Origin: JAWLHJ01 sp040904945
Lineage (GTDB): Bacteria > Gemmatimonadota > Gemmatimonadetes > Longimicrobiales > Gaopeijiaceae
DNA: 41,832 nucleotides
NCBI GenBank assembly: GCA_040904945.1
Contig: JBBDSM010000069.1
Span: 1 to 41,832, forward strand
Direction of reading: 5' to 3'
Under the pieces are notes generated by a model. The model did no database searches and had not been told where the DNA came from. It saw only the letters and a list, made by a program, of their open reading frames with translations. This document shows, piece after piece, positions 1-7,392 of this stretch; within the stretch, counting starts at the first letter, position 1, and each line of letters opens with the position of its first letter. The translations under genes and the position numbers were made by a program.

Positions 1-184
1 TCTCGTTGTAGGACTTCCTTATGTAGCCCTTGCGTTCCAGATTGCTCAGGTGCTCATGGACCGTCGCAAGCGACGAGTACCCGAAGTGCTCCGCGATCTC
101 CTCGAAGCTGGGCGCATAGCCCTGCTCCTCGATGAACGCACCCATGTGATCGAGAATTTCCTTCTGTCGCTTCGTGAGCGGCAT
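1..184 (-). CDS. lexA: LexA SOS repressor, N-terminal part (truncated by window edge)
   Basis: The reverse strand encodes 61 codons from an ATG whose first base is 184, beginning MPLTKRQKEILDHMGAFIEE. This is the LexA winged-helix DNA-binding domain: the opening TKRQ..IL helix, then GYAPSFEEIAEHFGYSS, the recognition helix with ATVHEHLSNLERKGYI, and the wing. The self-cleavage and dimerisation domain with its Ser/Lys pair lies beyond the left edge, so integrity cannot be judged. A ribosome-binding site (GGGAGGG) sits 5 nt upstream of the ATG. LexA represses DNA-damage genes until RecA filaments stimulate its cleavage. The gene is divergent from trpC across 69 nt. I could not find a convincing LexA operator in that gap, although LexA autoregulation is usual. 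Confidence 0.9.
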   Translation of the reverse strand, partial: MPLTKRQKEILDHMGAFIEEQGYAPSFEEIAEHFGYSSLATVHEHLSNLERKGYIRKSYNE

Positions 185-230
185 GGAGCCCTCCCTGGGC
201 ACCCGGGACACCCGAACAAGAACCGAAGCA

Positions 231-259
231 AGGATAGGCGAACGTTGCCGGATATGCAA
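231..259 (-). promoter_or_regulatory. weak candidate promoter for lexA
   Basis: Read on the minus strand, TTGCAT (complement of 254-259) and TATCCT (complement of 231-236) are separated by exactly 17 nt. This would place the start of transcription about 40 nt upstream of the lexA ATG. The -35 matches the consensus at only three positions, so this is a weak prediction based on spacing and position. It overlaps the trpC start codon. Confidence 0.22.
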
Positions 260-1072
260 GACGCCGAGGCCCTGCCCGGCATTCTCGCGAAGATCGTGCG
301 GACGAAGCTCGAGGAGGTGGCGGCGCTCGGCGCCGTCCGAAGCGAGCTCGAGGCCGCCGTCCGCGACGAGGCGCCGCCGCGGGGCTTCCGCGATGCGCTG
401 GCGGGAACGGGTCATGTGGCGCTCATCGCCGAATGCAAGCGACGCTCCCCCGGGGCGGGTGACATCCGACCGGAACTCGATCCGGTGGATCTCACGCTCG
501 GATACGAACGCGCCGGAGCCCGCGCCCTGAGTGTCCTGACCGACGGCACGTACTTCGGTGGCTCCCTCGAAGACCTTCGCGCCGTGCGACGGCGGTCGAG
601 CCTCCCGGTGCTTCGCAAGGACTTCACCATCGACCGGCTCCAGCTGCTCGAGGCTCGCGCCTCGGGCGCCGACGCCGTGCTCTTGATCGTCCGGATCCTA
701 TCGGACGCGTCGCTCGCCTCGCTGCACGCAGAGGCAACCGGGCTCGGCCTCGACGTCCTCGTGGAGGTCCACGACGCGGTCGAGCTCGAGCGTGCCGTGG
801 CGGTCGGGGCCGATCTCATCGGCATCAACAATCGCGACCTGTCGACCTTCACGACCGACCTGGAGACGACGCTGCGGCTTCTTGCGGACGTACCGGACGA
901 CGTGGTCCTGGTCTCCGAGAGCGGCATCCGGACGGCTGCTGACGTAGAGCGGCTGGGGGAGCACGGGGTCGACGCGGTTCTGGTGGGCGAGACGTTGCTT
1001 CGGGCCGATGACCCGGAGGATGTCGCGAGGAGCCTCGCGACCGTCCCGAGGAGCGCGCGCCTTGCCCGCTGA
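254..1072 (+). CDS. trpC: Indole-3-glycerol phosphate synthase
   Basis: This 272-residue protein catalyses ring closure of CdRP to indole-3-glycerol phosphate, the fourth step of tryptophan synthesis, in the cytoplasm. It spans the whole TIM-barrel family length. Family motifs are in order: IAECKRRSPGAG (residues 58-69, with the catalytic Glu60/Lys62 region), VLRKDF (119-124), GADAVLLIV (138-146), LVEVHD (169-174), GINNRDLSTF (190-199) and a C-terminal SESGI phosphate-binding segment. The frame stays open upstream to position 50, but that extension has no similarity to the family and would overlap lexA, so the ATG at 254 is preferred. It is the first gene of the trp operon here; trpF starts 11 nt before its stop. 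Confidence 0.95.
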   Translation: MQDAEALPGILAKIVRTKLEEVAALGAVRSELEAAVRDEAPPRGFRDALAGTGHVALIAECKRRSPGAGDIRPELDPVDLTLGYERAGARALSVLTDGTYFGGSLEDLRAVRRRSSLPVLRKDFTIDRLQLLEARASGADAVLLIVRILSDASLASLHAEATGLGLDVLVEVHDAVELERAVAVGADLIGINNRDLSTFTTDLETTLRLLADVPDDVVLVSESGIRTAADVERLGEHGVDAVLVGETLLRADDPEDVARSLATVPRSARLAR

Positions 1073-1742
1073 TGCGCCGTCTACGCCCAGGGTCAAGATC
1101 TGCGGGCTCACCCACAACGACGACGCGCGTCTCGCCGAGCGGCTGGGCGCGGATCTCCTGGGCTTCGTCCTCAGCCGCGGCTTCGGTCGCTCGGTCCCGG
1201 AGGACGCGGCCTCGAGCGTGGCCTTCGGGACCGGCGTCGAGCGGGTGGCGGTGCTGGTCGACGAGCCCGTGGACCGGGCCGCTCGCCTGGCGCGTTCCAT
1301 CGACGCCGCGGTGATCCAGCTGCACGGATCGGAGTCTCCCGAGACCGTCGAGCGGTTGCGGTCGGCGGGAGAGTGGCGTGTATGGAAAGCCGTGCGCGCC
1401 AGGTCGCTCGAGGACGTGGCGCGAGCCGTGCTAGATTATGGCTCGCTCGCCGATGGACTGCTTCTGGAGGGATGGAAGGCCGGGGTGACCGGGGGCGGTG
1501 GGGCGCGCCTCGAGCTGGGGCCCGACGAGGTTCGGCGTGAGATGGCCGGGGGTCCGGCGCTCATCCTCGCGGGCGGGCTGACCCCTGACAACGTCGCCGA
1601 TGCGGTGGCGCAGTTCGGTCCCGACATCGTCGACGTCTCTTCGGGAGTGGAGACGACACCCGGACGGAAGAATCCGGAACTGGTGCGGCGGTTCGTGGCG
1701 GTCGTGAAAGCAAACGAGACTCGATCCTGGAAGCATATATGA
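1062..1742 (+). CDS. trpF: Phosphoribosylanthranilate isomerase
   Basis: This enzyme isomerises phosphoribosylanthranilate to CdRP, the substrate of TrpC. Diagnostic features are RVKICGLT near the N-terminus (catalytic Cys), a central VWKAVR strand, and the C-terminal VDVSSGVETTPGRKNPELVRRF with the catalytic Asp and phosphate-binding loop. The preferred start is TTG at 1062, which gives 226 residues and has a GAGGAG ribosome-binding site about 8 nt upstream; an upstream in-frame ATG at 1008 would add 18 residues deep inside trpC. The end overlaps trpB as ATGA. A glycine-rich insert (residues ~140-155, GVTGGGGARLELG) is typical of the family loop. Confidence 0.93.
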   Translation: MPADAPSTPRVKICGLTHNDDARLAERLGADLLGFVLSRGFGRSVPEDAASSVAFGTGVERVAVLVDEPVDRAARLARSIDAAVIQLHGSESPETVERLRSAGEWRVWKAVRARSLEDVARAVLDYGSLADGLLLEGWKAGVTGGGGARLELGPDEVRREMAGGPALILAGGLTPDNVADAVAQFGPDIVDVSSGVETTPGRKNPELVRRFVAVVKANETRSWKHI

Positions 1743-2914
1743 CGGCCCGATTCGGGGCATTCGGCGGACGGTACGTTCCCGAGACGCTCACCAAGGCACT
1801 CGACGAGGTGACCGAGGCGTACGAACAAGCGCGTCTCGATCCCGCCTTCGGCGCGGAGCTCGACGACCTTCTGCGGGACTTCGTGGGGCGGCCCTCGCCC
1901 CTCTATCACGCACGGAGGCTGGGCGAGGCCGCCGGGCACGGAGAGGTTTATCTCAAGCGGGAGGACCTGAACCACACGGGCGCCCACAAGATCAACAACA
2001 CGGTCGGTCAGGCGCTGCTCGCCCGTCGAATGGGGAAGCGTCGGATCATCGCCGAGACGGGCGCCGGACAGCACGGGGTGGCGACGGCGACGGCGTGCGC
2101 CCTCTTCGACATGGATTGCGTAGTCTACATGGGCGAGGAGGACGTCGAGCGGCAGGCGCTCAACGTTTACCGGATGGAGCTATTGGGCGCGGAGGTGCGA
2201 CCCGTCGGCTCGGGGACCCGCACCCTCAAGGACGCGACCAACGAGGCGATCCGCGACTGGGTGACGAACGTCGAGGATACGCACTACATCATCGGATCCG
2301 TGGTCGGGCCCGACCCGTTCCCGCGTATGGTTCGGGACTTCCAGGCGGTGATCGGGGTGGAAGCCCGCGCACAGATGCTCGAGCGGTGTGGCCGGCTTCC
2401 CGAGGCGGTGGTGGCGTGCGTCGGAGGAGGCTCCAACGCCATGGGCATCTTCCATGCGTTCGTACCCGACGACGAGGTTGCTCTGGTCGGGATCGAGGCG
2501 GCGGGAGAGGGGATCGAGTCGGGTCGGCACTCGGCTTCGCTCGCCGCTGGGGTGCCGGGTGTTCTCCACGGCTCACTCAGCTATCTTCTCCAGGACTCGG
2601 ACGGTCAGGTGGCGCCGGCACACTCCGTTTCGGCGGGACTGGACTATCCGGGGGTGGGACCCGAGCATTCGTTTCTCAGGGATTCCGGACGGGCGACCTA
2701 TACGAGTGTCACCGACGACCAGGCACTGTCAGCTTTCCATCGGCTCTCAGAGCTCGAGGGCATCATTCCCGCCCTCGAGACGGCCCACGCCATCGCGCAC
2801 GTTCTGCTTCACGGAAGCTCCTACGACGGCCCCATCCTGGTGTCGCTTTCGGGCCGGGGCGACAAGGACGTCGCCCACGTGGCCCGTGTCGAAGGCCGCG
2901 GCTCCCTCCTGTAG
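1739..2914 (+). CDS. trpB: Tryptophan synthase beta subunit
   Basis: TrpB makes L-tryptophan from indole and serine in a PLP-dependent reaction, normally within an alpha2-beta2 complex with TrpA. The 391-residue sequence matches the family length. The PLP lysine is Lys84 in HTGAHKINN, the catalytic Glu is Glu106 in AETGAGQHG, and the PLP phosphate loop is GGGSNAMG. FGGRYVPETL is the conserved N-terminus of the standard TrpB1 type. Its ATG overlaps the trpF stop (ATGA), so the two are translationally coupled. In most operons trpA follows directly; here trpA is 3.2 kb downstream, separated by two unrelated genes. Confidence 0.97.
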   Translation: MTARFGAFGGRYVPETLTKALDEVTEAYEQARLDPAFGAELDDLLRDFVGRPSPLYHARRLGEAAGHGEVYLKREDLNHTGAHKINNTVGQALLARRMGKRRIIAETGAGQHGVATATACALFDMDCVVYMGEEDVERQALNVYRMELLGAEVRPVGSGTRTLKDATNEAIRDWVTNVEDTHYIIGSVVGPDPFPRMVRDFQAVIGVEARAQMLERCGRLPEAVVACVGGGSNAMGIFHAFVPDDEVALVGIEAAGEGIESGRHSASLAAGVPGVLHGSLSYLLQDSDGQVAPAHSVSAGLDYPGVGPEHSFLRDSGRATYTSVTDDQALSAFHRLSELEGIIPALETAHAIAHVLLHGSSYDGPILVSLSGRGDKDVAHVARVEGRGSLL

Positions 2915-2923
2915 CGCGGCCTC

Positions 2924-4663
2924 GTGAACGAGTTCGAGCGGTCTTCGGGTGACTCCATGGAAGGGGGTGACGTCCTCTGGGACGACGCCCTTCCCGTCGA
3001 GGATGTCCGCCAGCTCTTCGTGACGCTGGCGAAGGCATTCCGGGCTTATCAGCTGTATGACGACAACAACCCGGTGCGTCGCCGCTTCCTGGAGGGCCTC
3101 CGCACCGAGCTGCAGCGGCTGTGGACCGAGATGGACCGGATCGTGGTCACCGTCGACGAGGATCACTTCTACCTCGACGGCCGAGAGGTCTACCGCTCGG
3201 AGTCTCGGGCCGACTCGCTCGCCTTCCTCTTCTTCAAGGACGGGGTCCGGGAGATCACGTTTCTCCCCGGCGTCGAAGGTGACGAGCTCGAGCGCTTCCT
3301 CGGTGTGCTCCAACGAGCCCGCAAGCTCGTTCCCGAAGGCGACGACCTCCTGACCGTCCTCTGGGAAGAGGATTTGCGCTTCTTCGAGTACCAGTACGTC
3401 GATCTCATGGCCGAGGGCGTCACCCTCCCCGAGCCGGGCGCCGGGAACTCGTCGGCGGAGCTACAGGCGGTCCTCGAAGCCGAAGACGAAGCGGACGAAG
3501 CGGACGAGGCCGAATCCGGGGAGGCCGACGAGGCTCCTCCGCCGCAGACCGTCAAGCAGGACGACTTCAATCCGACGCTCTACGCGCTCGACCCCCGCGA
3601 GATGGAGACTCTCCGGTCCGAGGTGAGGAAGGAGCTCGCCCGCGACACCCGGAGCGACGTCCTCTCGGCGCTCTTCGATCGTCTCGAGGAGCACCACGAC
3701 CGGAGTCGCCAGACCGAGATCCTACGGATCCTGAGCACGCTCCTTCCGAACTTCCTGAGCCGTGGCGCCATCGTCCCCGCCACCAGGGTCCTCGAAGAGC
3801 TGCGGACGCTCGAACGCCGGGACGGCGTGCTCGACGAGCGAGGGCTCACCGAAGTCGGGGCGATGCTCGACGCGGTGAGCGCCCGGGATACCCTCGACGA
3901 GCTCATCAAGGCGCTCTACGACGGCACGATCAAAGCGACGCCGACCCAGCTCGCCGGTTTTCTCACCTACCTTCGCGGCGCCGCGCTTCCGGCGCTGTTG
4001 CACGCTTCGGAAACCGTGGAGCACAAAGAGCTCCGGTCGGTGCTTCGGGCCGCGGTCCAGGGGATCGCCCGGAAGAACCGGGCCGCGGTCCTGACTTTGC
4101 TCGAGGAGGACGATCCGGTGGTCGCCGCGGGCACTGCGCGGCTCGTCGGCGACATGCAGATCACCGAAGCCGGCCCAGCGCTGGCGGGCCTTCTGGCCCA
4201 TGATGCGGCGTCGGTCCGCCTCGCGGCGGTCGAGGCGGCCATCAGCCTGAAGGCTTCGACGGTCGCCGGAGCGCTCGAGCACACGTTGGACGACCCGGAT
4301 CGTGACGTCCGCGTCGCCGCCGCCAAAGCTCTCGGCACGCTGAAGTACCGGCCCGCAGCCCGGGCCCTGGGGGGCATCGCAAAGGGCAAAGACATCCGTG
4401 GCGCGGATATCGGTGAGAAGGTCGCGGTCTTCGAGGCTTACGGGGCTGTCGCCGGAGACGAAGGTGTTCGGCTTCTCGATGGCCTTCTGAACGGGAAGAG
4501 CCTGTTCGGGAAGCGCGAGCCGACCGAAGTGCGCGCGGCCGCGGCGCTCGGCCTCGGGCGCATCGGCACGGCCGACGCCAAGGAGTCGTTGCGCAAAGCC
4601 CTCGACGACGACGACGCCGTGGTGCGGAGCAATGCCAACCGGGCCTTCCGGAGGGAAGATTGA
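2924..4663 (+). CDS. HEAT-repeat protein with N-terminal module shared with the next gene
   Basis: This 579-residue, apparently cytoplasmic protein has no signal peptide or membrane segment. Residues ~28-130 form an alpha/beta module that aligns with the start of the downstream HD-GYP protein: LYDDNNPV, then HFYLDG, then EITFLPGVEGDELERFL. A Glu/Asp/Ala-rich linker follows (185-205), then a helical region (~225-360) and HEAT/PBS-type repeats to the C-terminus (~390-579, e.g. DRDVRVAAAKALGTL and EVRAAAALGLGRIG). HEAT arrays are scaffolds for protein partners; no catalytic motif is visible. The start is GTG at 2924, 9 nt after the trpB stop; an ATG at 2957 is an alternative. The stop overlaps the next gene's ATG by one base (TGATG). 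Specific function unknown; a partner or regulator of the HD-GYP protein is inference. Confidence 0.85.
   Translation: MNEFERSSGDSMEGGDVLWDDALPVEDVRQLFVTLAKAFRAYQLYDDNNPVRRRFLEGLRTELQRLWTEMDRIVVTVDEDHFYLDGREVYRSESRADSLAFLFFKDGVREITFLPGVEGDELERFLGVLQRARKLVPEGDDLLTVLWEEDLRFFEYQYVDLMAEGVTLPEPGAGNSSAELQAVLEAEDEADEADEAESGEADEAPPPQTVKQDDFNPTLYALDPREMETLRSEVRKELARDTRSDVLSALFDRLEEHHDRSRQTEILRILSTLLPNFLSRGAIVPATRVLEELRTLERRDGVLDERGLTEVGAMLDAVSARDTLDELIKALYDGTIKATPTQLAGFLTYLRGAALPALLHASETVEHKELRSVLRAAVQGIARKNRAAVLTLLEEDDPVVAAGTARLVGDMQITEAGPALAGLLAHDAASVRLAAVEAAISLKASTVAGALEHTLDDPDRDVRVAAAKALGTLKYRPAARALGGIAKGKDIRGADIGEKVAVFEAYGAVAGDEGVRLLDGLLNGKSLFGKREPTEVRAAAALGLGRIGTADAKESLRKALDDDDAVVRSNANRAFRRED
3476..3538 (+). 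repeat. Acidic low-complexity repeat inside the HEAT protein
   Basis: Codons for Glu, Ala and Asp repeat as an imperfect EADEADEAESGEADEA run (residues ~185-205). It is a flexible hinge between the N-terminal module and the helical repeats. The underlying GAAGCGGAC-like DNA repeats are a likely site of length variation between strains. Confidence 0.6.
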
Positions 4664-6090
4664 TGGCTCACGAAAGCGGGCTGAATCTCCAGGAAGAGGG
4701 ACGGCGGCTTCTCGCCTCGCTGTACGGAACGCTGAACGCATTGCGCCTCTACCCCGTGGAGAACGAGACCGTCCAGCAGGCGATCTCCGATCTCCACCGC
4801 CTCGTGGAGCGGATCGTGGAGGCCGAGGGAGGCGCCGAGGTCCGGGTGGTCGGCGACTTCTTCTTCCTGAACGAGACACGGCTCCGCCTCGACCTGTCGA
4901 ACTTCTCCACCTTCGGCTCGTTCGCGAGGGCGCTTCACGACCACGGGATCGGCGCCGTGGAGATCTTGCCCGGGATCGAGCGCTCGGAGTGGGCGCCGTT
5001 CATCTCGATGCTCCTCCGGGGACCGGGGGGCGACCTGCCCTTCGAGACGTTCCGGGATCGCTTCGCCACGACGCCGGTCGAGCACATCGAGCTCCGGCCG
5101 CTCTCGGAGGTCGATGAGCCGAAGGACGATGCCGAGTCGCTCACGGCAGCGAAGAGGACGTACGCCCAGTCGGTCAAGGTCGCGAAGGACGCGCTCGGGG
5201 ACATGCGGCTGGGCAAGGCCGTGAACGTGCGGAAGGTCAAACGCGCGGTGCAGGGGATCGTCGACCAGGTCCTCTCCAACGAGTCGTCCATGGTCACCAT
5301 GACGACGCTCCGGGACTTCGACGAGTACACGTTCACGCACTCGGTCAACGTCTGCATCTTCAGCGTCATCATCGGGCAGCGGATCGGACTGGACCGGCTC
5401 CAGCTCTACGAACTCGGGCTCGGCGCCCTCTTCCACGACGTCGGCAAGCAGCGCATCGACCTGGACATCATCAACAAGCCGACCGGCCTGACGGAGGAGG
5501 AGTGGCGGGAGCTCATGGAGCATCCCACGGAAGGACTCCTGATCCTCTTCCAGATGCAGGGCTTCGCGGACGTTCCCTACCGTCAGATGCTCATGGCGTA
5601 CGAGCATCACATGAAGACCGACCTCAGTGGCTACCCCTCGACCAAGCGTCCGCGGGAGCCCACGCTCTTCTCCAGGATCGTCTCGGTGGCCGACGCCTTC
5701 GACGCGGGCACGTCCGTGCGCAGCTATCAGTACGAGCCGTGGCCGCCGGACGCGGTGCTTCAGGAGATGCGCGACAACCCGAAGCGTGGCTTCGACACCC
5801 TGCTCGTGAAGGTGCTCATCACCGCGACCGGCGTATATCCGGTCGGGACGCTCGTCATCCTGGACACGCATGAACTGGCGGTGGTGTCGCAGGTGAACCC
5901 CGACCTGGAACTCCTCCACCGACCCAAGGTGCGTGTCATCTCGGACCCGGTCGGTCTTCCGCTTTCCGAGCCCGTCACACTCGACCTCTCCGACGACGAT
6001 CCCGCCACCGGCGCGCCCGTGCGGCAGATCATCAAAACCACAGACCCGCAGAAGTACGGTATCCGGGTCAGCGACTACCTCCTCGCGTGA
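4663..6090 (+). CDS. HD-GYP domain phosphodiesterase-like protein
   Basis: This 475-residue cytoplasmic protein has two parts. Residues ~13-118 repeat the module seen in the HEAT protein upstream (LYPVENETV, FFFLNE, VEILPGIERSEW). Residues ~220-400 are an HD-GYP domain: an upstream helix with His in FTHSVNVC, the HD pair His258-Asp259 in FHDVGKQRID, EHH (314-316), then D-L-S-G-Y-P (320-325) and RIVSVADAFDA. HD-GYP proteins hydrolyse c-di-GMP or related cyclic dinucleotides. The usual DGxGYP is DLSGYP here, so Gly321 is replaced by Leu; metal ligands appear intact. No receiver or GGDEF domain is present. The ATG at 4663 overlaps the previous stop by one base, and the end overlaps trpA as GTGA. 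Activity is not certain. Confidence 0.9.
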   Translation: MAHESGLNLQEEGRRLLASLYGTLNALRLYPVENETVQQAISDLHRLVERIVEAEGGAEVRVVGDFFFLNETRLRLDLSNFSTFGSFARALHDHGIGAVEILPGIERSEWAPFISMLLRGPGGDLPFETFRDRFATTPVEHIELRPLSEVDEPKDDAESLTAAKRTYAQSVKVAKDALGDMRLGKAVNVRKVKRAVQGIVDQVLSNESSMVTMTTLRDFDEYTFTHSVNVCIFSVIIGQRIGLDRLQLYELGLGALFHDVGKQRIDLDIINKPTGLTEEEWRELMEHPTEGLLILFQMQGFADVPYRQMLMAYEHHMKTDLSGYPSTKRPREPTLFSRIVSVADAFDAGTSVRSYQYEPWPPDAVLQEMRDNPKRGFDTLLVKVLITATGVYPVGTLVILDTHELAVVSQVNPDLELLHRPKVRVISDPVGLPLSEPVTLDLSDDDPATGAPVRQIIKTTDPQKYGIRVSDYLLA

Positions 6091-6863
6091 TATCCTCCAC
6101 ATTCGCGGCACGCCGCTCCGAAGAGCGGTGCACGCTCATTCCCTACGTTACCGCCGGCTATCCCGAGCTCGATTCGACGGTTCCCGTGCTCGAGGCGCTC
6201 GTCGACGCGGGGGCGGACGTGCTCGAGGTCGGCATCCCTTTCTCCGACCCGCTCGCAGACGGCCCGACCATCCAGCGTGCCTCCTTCGAGTCGTTGAAGA
6301 ACGGGACGACGGTGAAGCGCGTCCTGGCTGACGTGGCGGTGTTCCGGGCCCGCCATGACACGCCGGTGGTGCTCTTCACCTACTTGAACCCGCTTCTACG
6401 CTATGGCATCGACGCGTTCGTGCGGGATGCGGTGGCGGCCGGGGCGAACGGCGTGCTCGTGACCGACCTGCCGGCCGGTTCGGACTCCGAGGTCGAAGGG
6501 AAGCTCGTCGAGAGCCCGCTGGACCTGATCCGGCTGGTGGCGCCCACCACGGATCCCGCTCGGTTGGCCGATGCGGTAGAGGGTGGATCGGGCTTCGTCT
6601 ACTACATCTCGCGCACCGGCGTGACCGGGGCGAAGTCCGACTTGCGCGAGGCGCTCGGCGAGGAGGTGGCCCGACTCAAGGGTGCGCTCAGCCTACCCGT
6701 GGCCGTGGGGTTCGGCATCTCGACGCCCGACCAGGCCGCCGCCGTCGCGGGCGTGGCGGACGGCGTGGTGGTCGGCAGCGCGCTGATCCAGGCGCTCGAT
6801 GAGGGCGGGATCGAGGGCGCGCGGACATTCCTGGCGTCTCTGCGGTCGGGGATGGATCGCTAG
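6087..6863 (+). CDS. trpA: Tryptophan synthase alpha subunit
   Basis: TrpA cleaves indole-3-glycerol phosphate and channels indole to TrpB. The 258-residue TIM barrel carries VLEVGIPFSDPLADGPTIQRA with both catalytic acids (Glu and Asp of E..IPFSDPLAD), FTYLNPLLRYG, YYISRTGVTG and the phosphate-binding AVGFGIS and DGVVVGSALI segments. The start is GTG within GTGA overlapping the stop of the HD-GYP gene, so TrpA translation should depend on translation of that gene. The 3' end overlaps the convergent DUF421 gene by 4 nt, and no terminator hairpin is visible between them. Confidence 0.95.
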   Translation: MISSTFAARRSEERCTLIPYVTAGYPELDSTVPVLEALVDAGADVLEVGIPFSDPLADGPTIQRASFESLKNGTTVKRVLADVAVFRARHDTPVVLFTYLNPLLRYGIDAFVRDAVAAGANGVLVTDLPAGSDSEVEGKLVESPLDLIRLVAPTTDPARLADAVEGGSGFVYYISRTGVTGAKSDLREALGEEVARLKGALSLPVAVGFGISTPDQAAAVAGVADGVVVGSALIQALDEGGIEGARTFLASLRSGMDR

Positions 6864-7348
6864 CTCTCGTCGTCCTGGATGACACTCATGGTCCCGTCAC
6901 TCTCCAGGTACACTGCGGCGGCGTTTTCCACTCCGGACACGCCGCTGGCGCGAATGGCGCTCAGGATCTCCCGCTCGGTGACCCTCTCCCGACGCATGGC
7001 ATCCTTCAAGAACTCCCCCTTGCGGACCAGCAGGGCCGAGGACGAGCGCACACCCCGGGCGAACGCGTCCCACCGAACCGAGGTGGCGGTGACCAGGTAT
7101 TGGAGCCCGATGAGAAGCGCCAGCGCCGTGATTCCGTTGGCCAGGGGCACAGTCTCAAAGCTCAGGACCGAAGAGAGCGTGGACCCCAGGGCCACCGTGA
7201 CCACCAGATCGAAGGCATTGAGCTTGGCCAACGTCCGCTTCCCCGTGGTCCGGAGGAAGGCCACGAGACACACGTACGCCAGGGAGCCCACGATCAGGGT
7301 GCGGACGATTCCCTCCCACCCCTGAAAGAACATCGCCATCCAGTCCAT
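6860..7348 (-). CDS. DUF421/YetF-like membrane protein
   Basis: This 162-residue protein matches the DUF421 (YetF/YcaP-like) family. Three hydrophobic segments lie at about residues 12-32, 45-63 and 67-87, with RTTGKRTLAKLNAFDLVVTVALGSTL between them, which is the family signature. The soluble C-terminal part holds LLVRKGEFLKDAMRRERVTEREILSAIRASGV and ends in a short strand (AAAVYLESDGTMSVI). The start has an AAGGAG ribosome-binding site about 8 nt upstream. It lies 44 nt downstream of rqcH on the same strand and may be co-transcribed. Members are implicated in envelope or spore-germination functions in Bacillus, but no general function is established. Confidence 0.88.
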   Translation of the reverse strand: MDWMAMFFQGWEGIVRTLIVGSLAYVCLVAFLRTTGKRTLAKLNAFDLVVTVALGSTLSSVLSFETVPLANGITALALLIGLQYLVTATSVRWDAFARGVRSSSALLVRKGEFLKDAMRRERVTEREILSAIRASGVSGVENAAAVYLESDGTMSVIQDDES

Positions 7349-7373
7349 CGGTTCACTCCTTCAGAGGTTCGCA

Positions 7374-7392
7374 GCCCTGGCCTCGCCGGGGC
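7374..7392 (-). terminator. hairpin directly after the rqcH stop
   Basis: GCCCTGGC (7374-7381) can pair with GCCGGGGC (7385-7392) with one T-G wobble and a 3-nt loop. It begins on the base after the rqcH stop codon, on the minus strand. There is no T tract, so it may attenuate rather than terminate transcription into the DUF421 gene. Confidence 0.3.

Noticed and set aside
185..253. Possible LexA operator in the lexA-trpC gap (CGAACGTTG, repeated GAAC)
   Set aside because: The half-sites lack the 4-nt spacer of the Gram-positive SOS box and the 7-nt spacing of the alphaproteobacterial site, so no known LexA motif is met.
50..253. Upstream extension of trpC in the same open frame
   Set aside because: It overlaps lexA on the other strand and has no similarity to the TrpC family; the ATG at 254 fits the family N-terminus.
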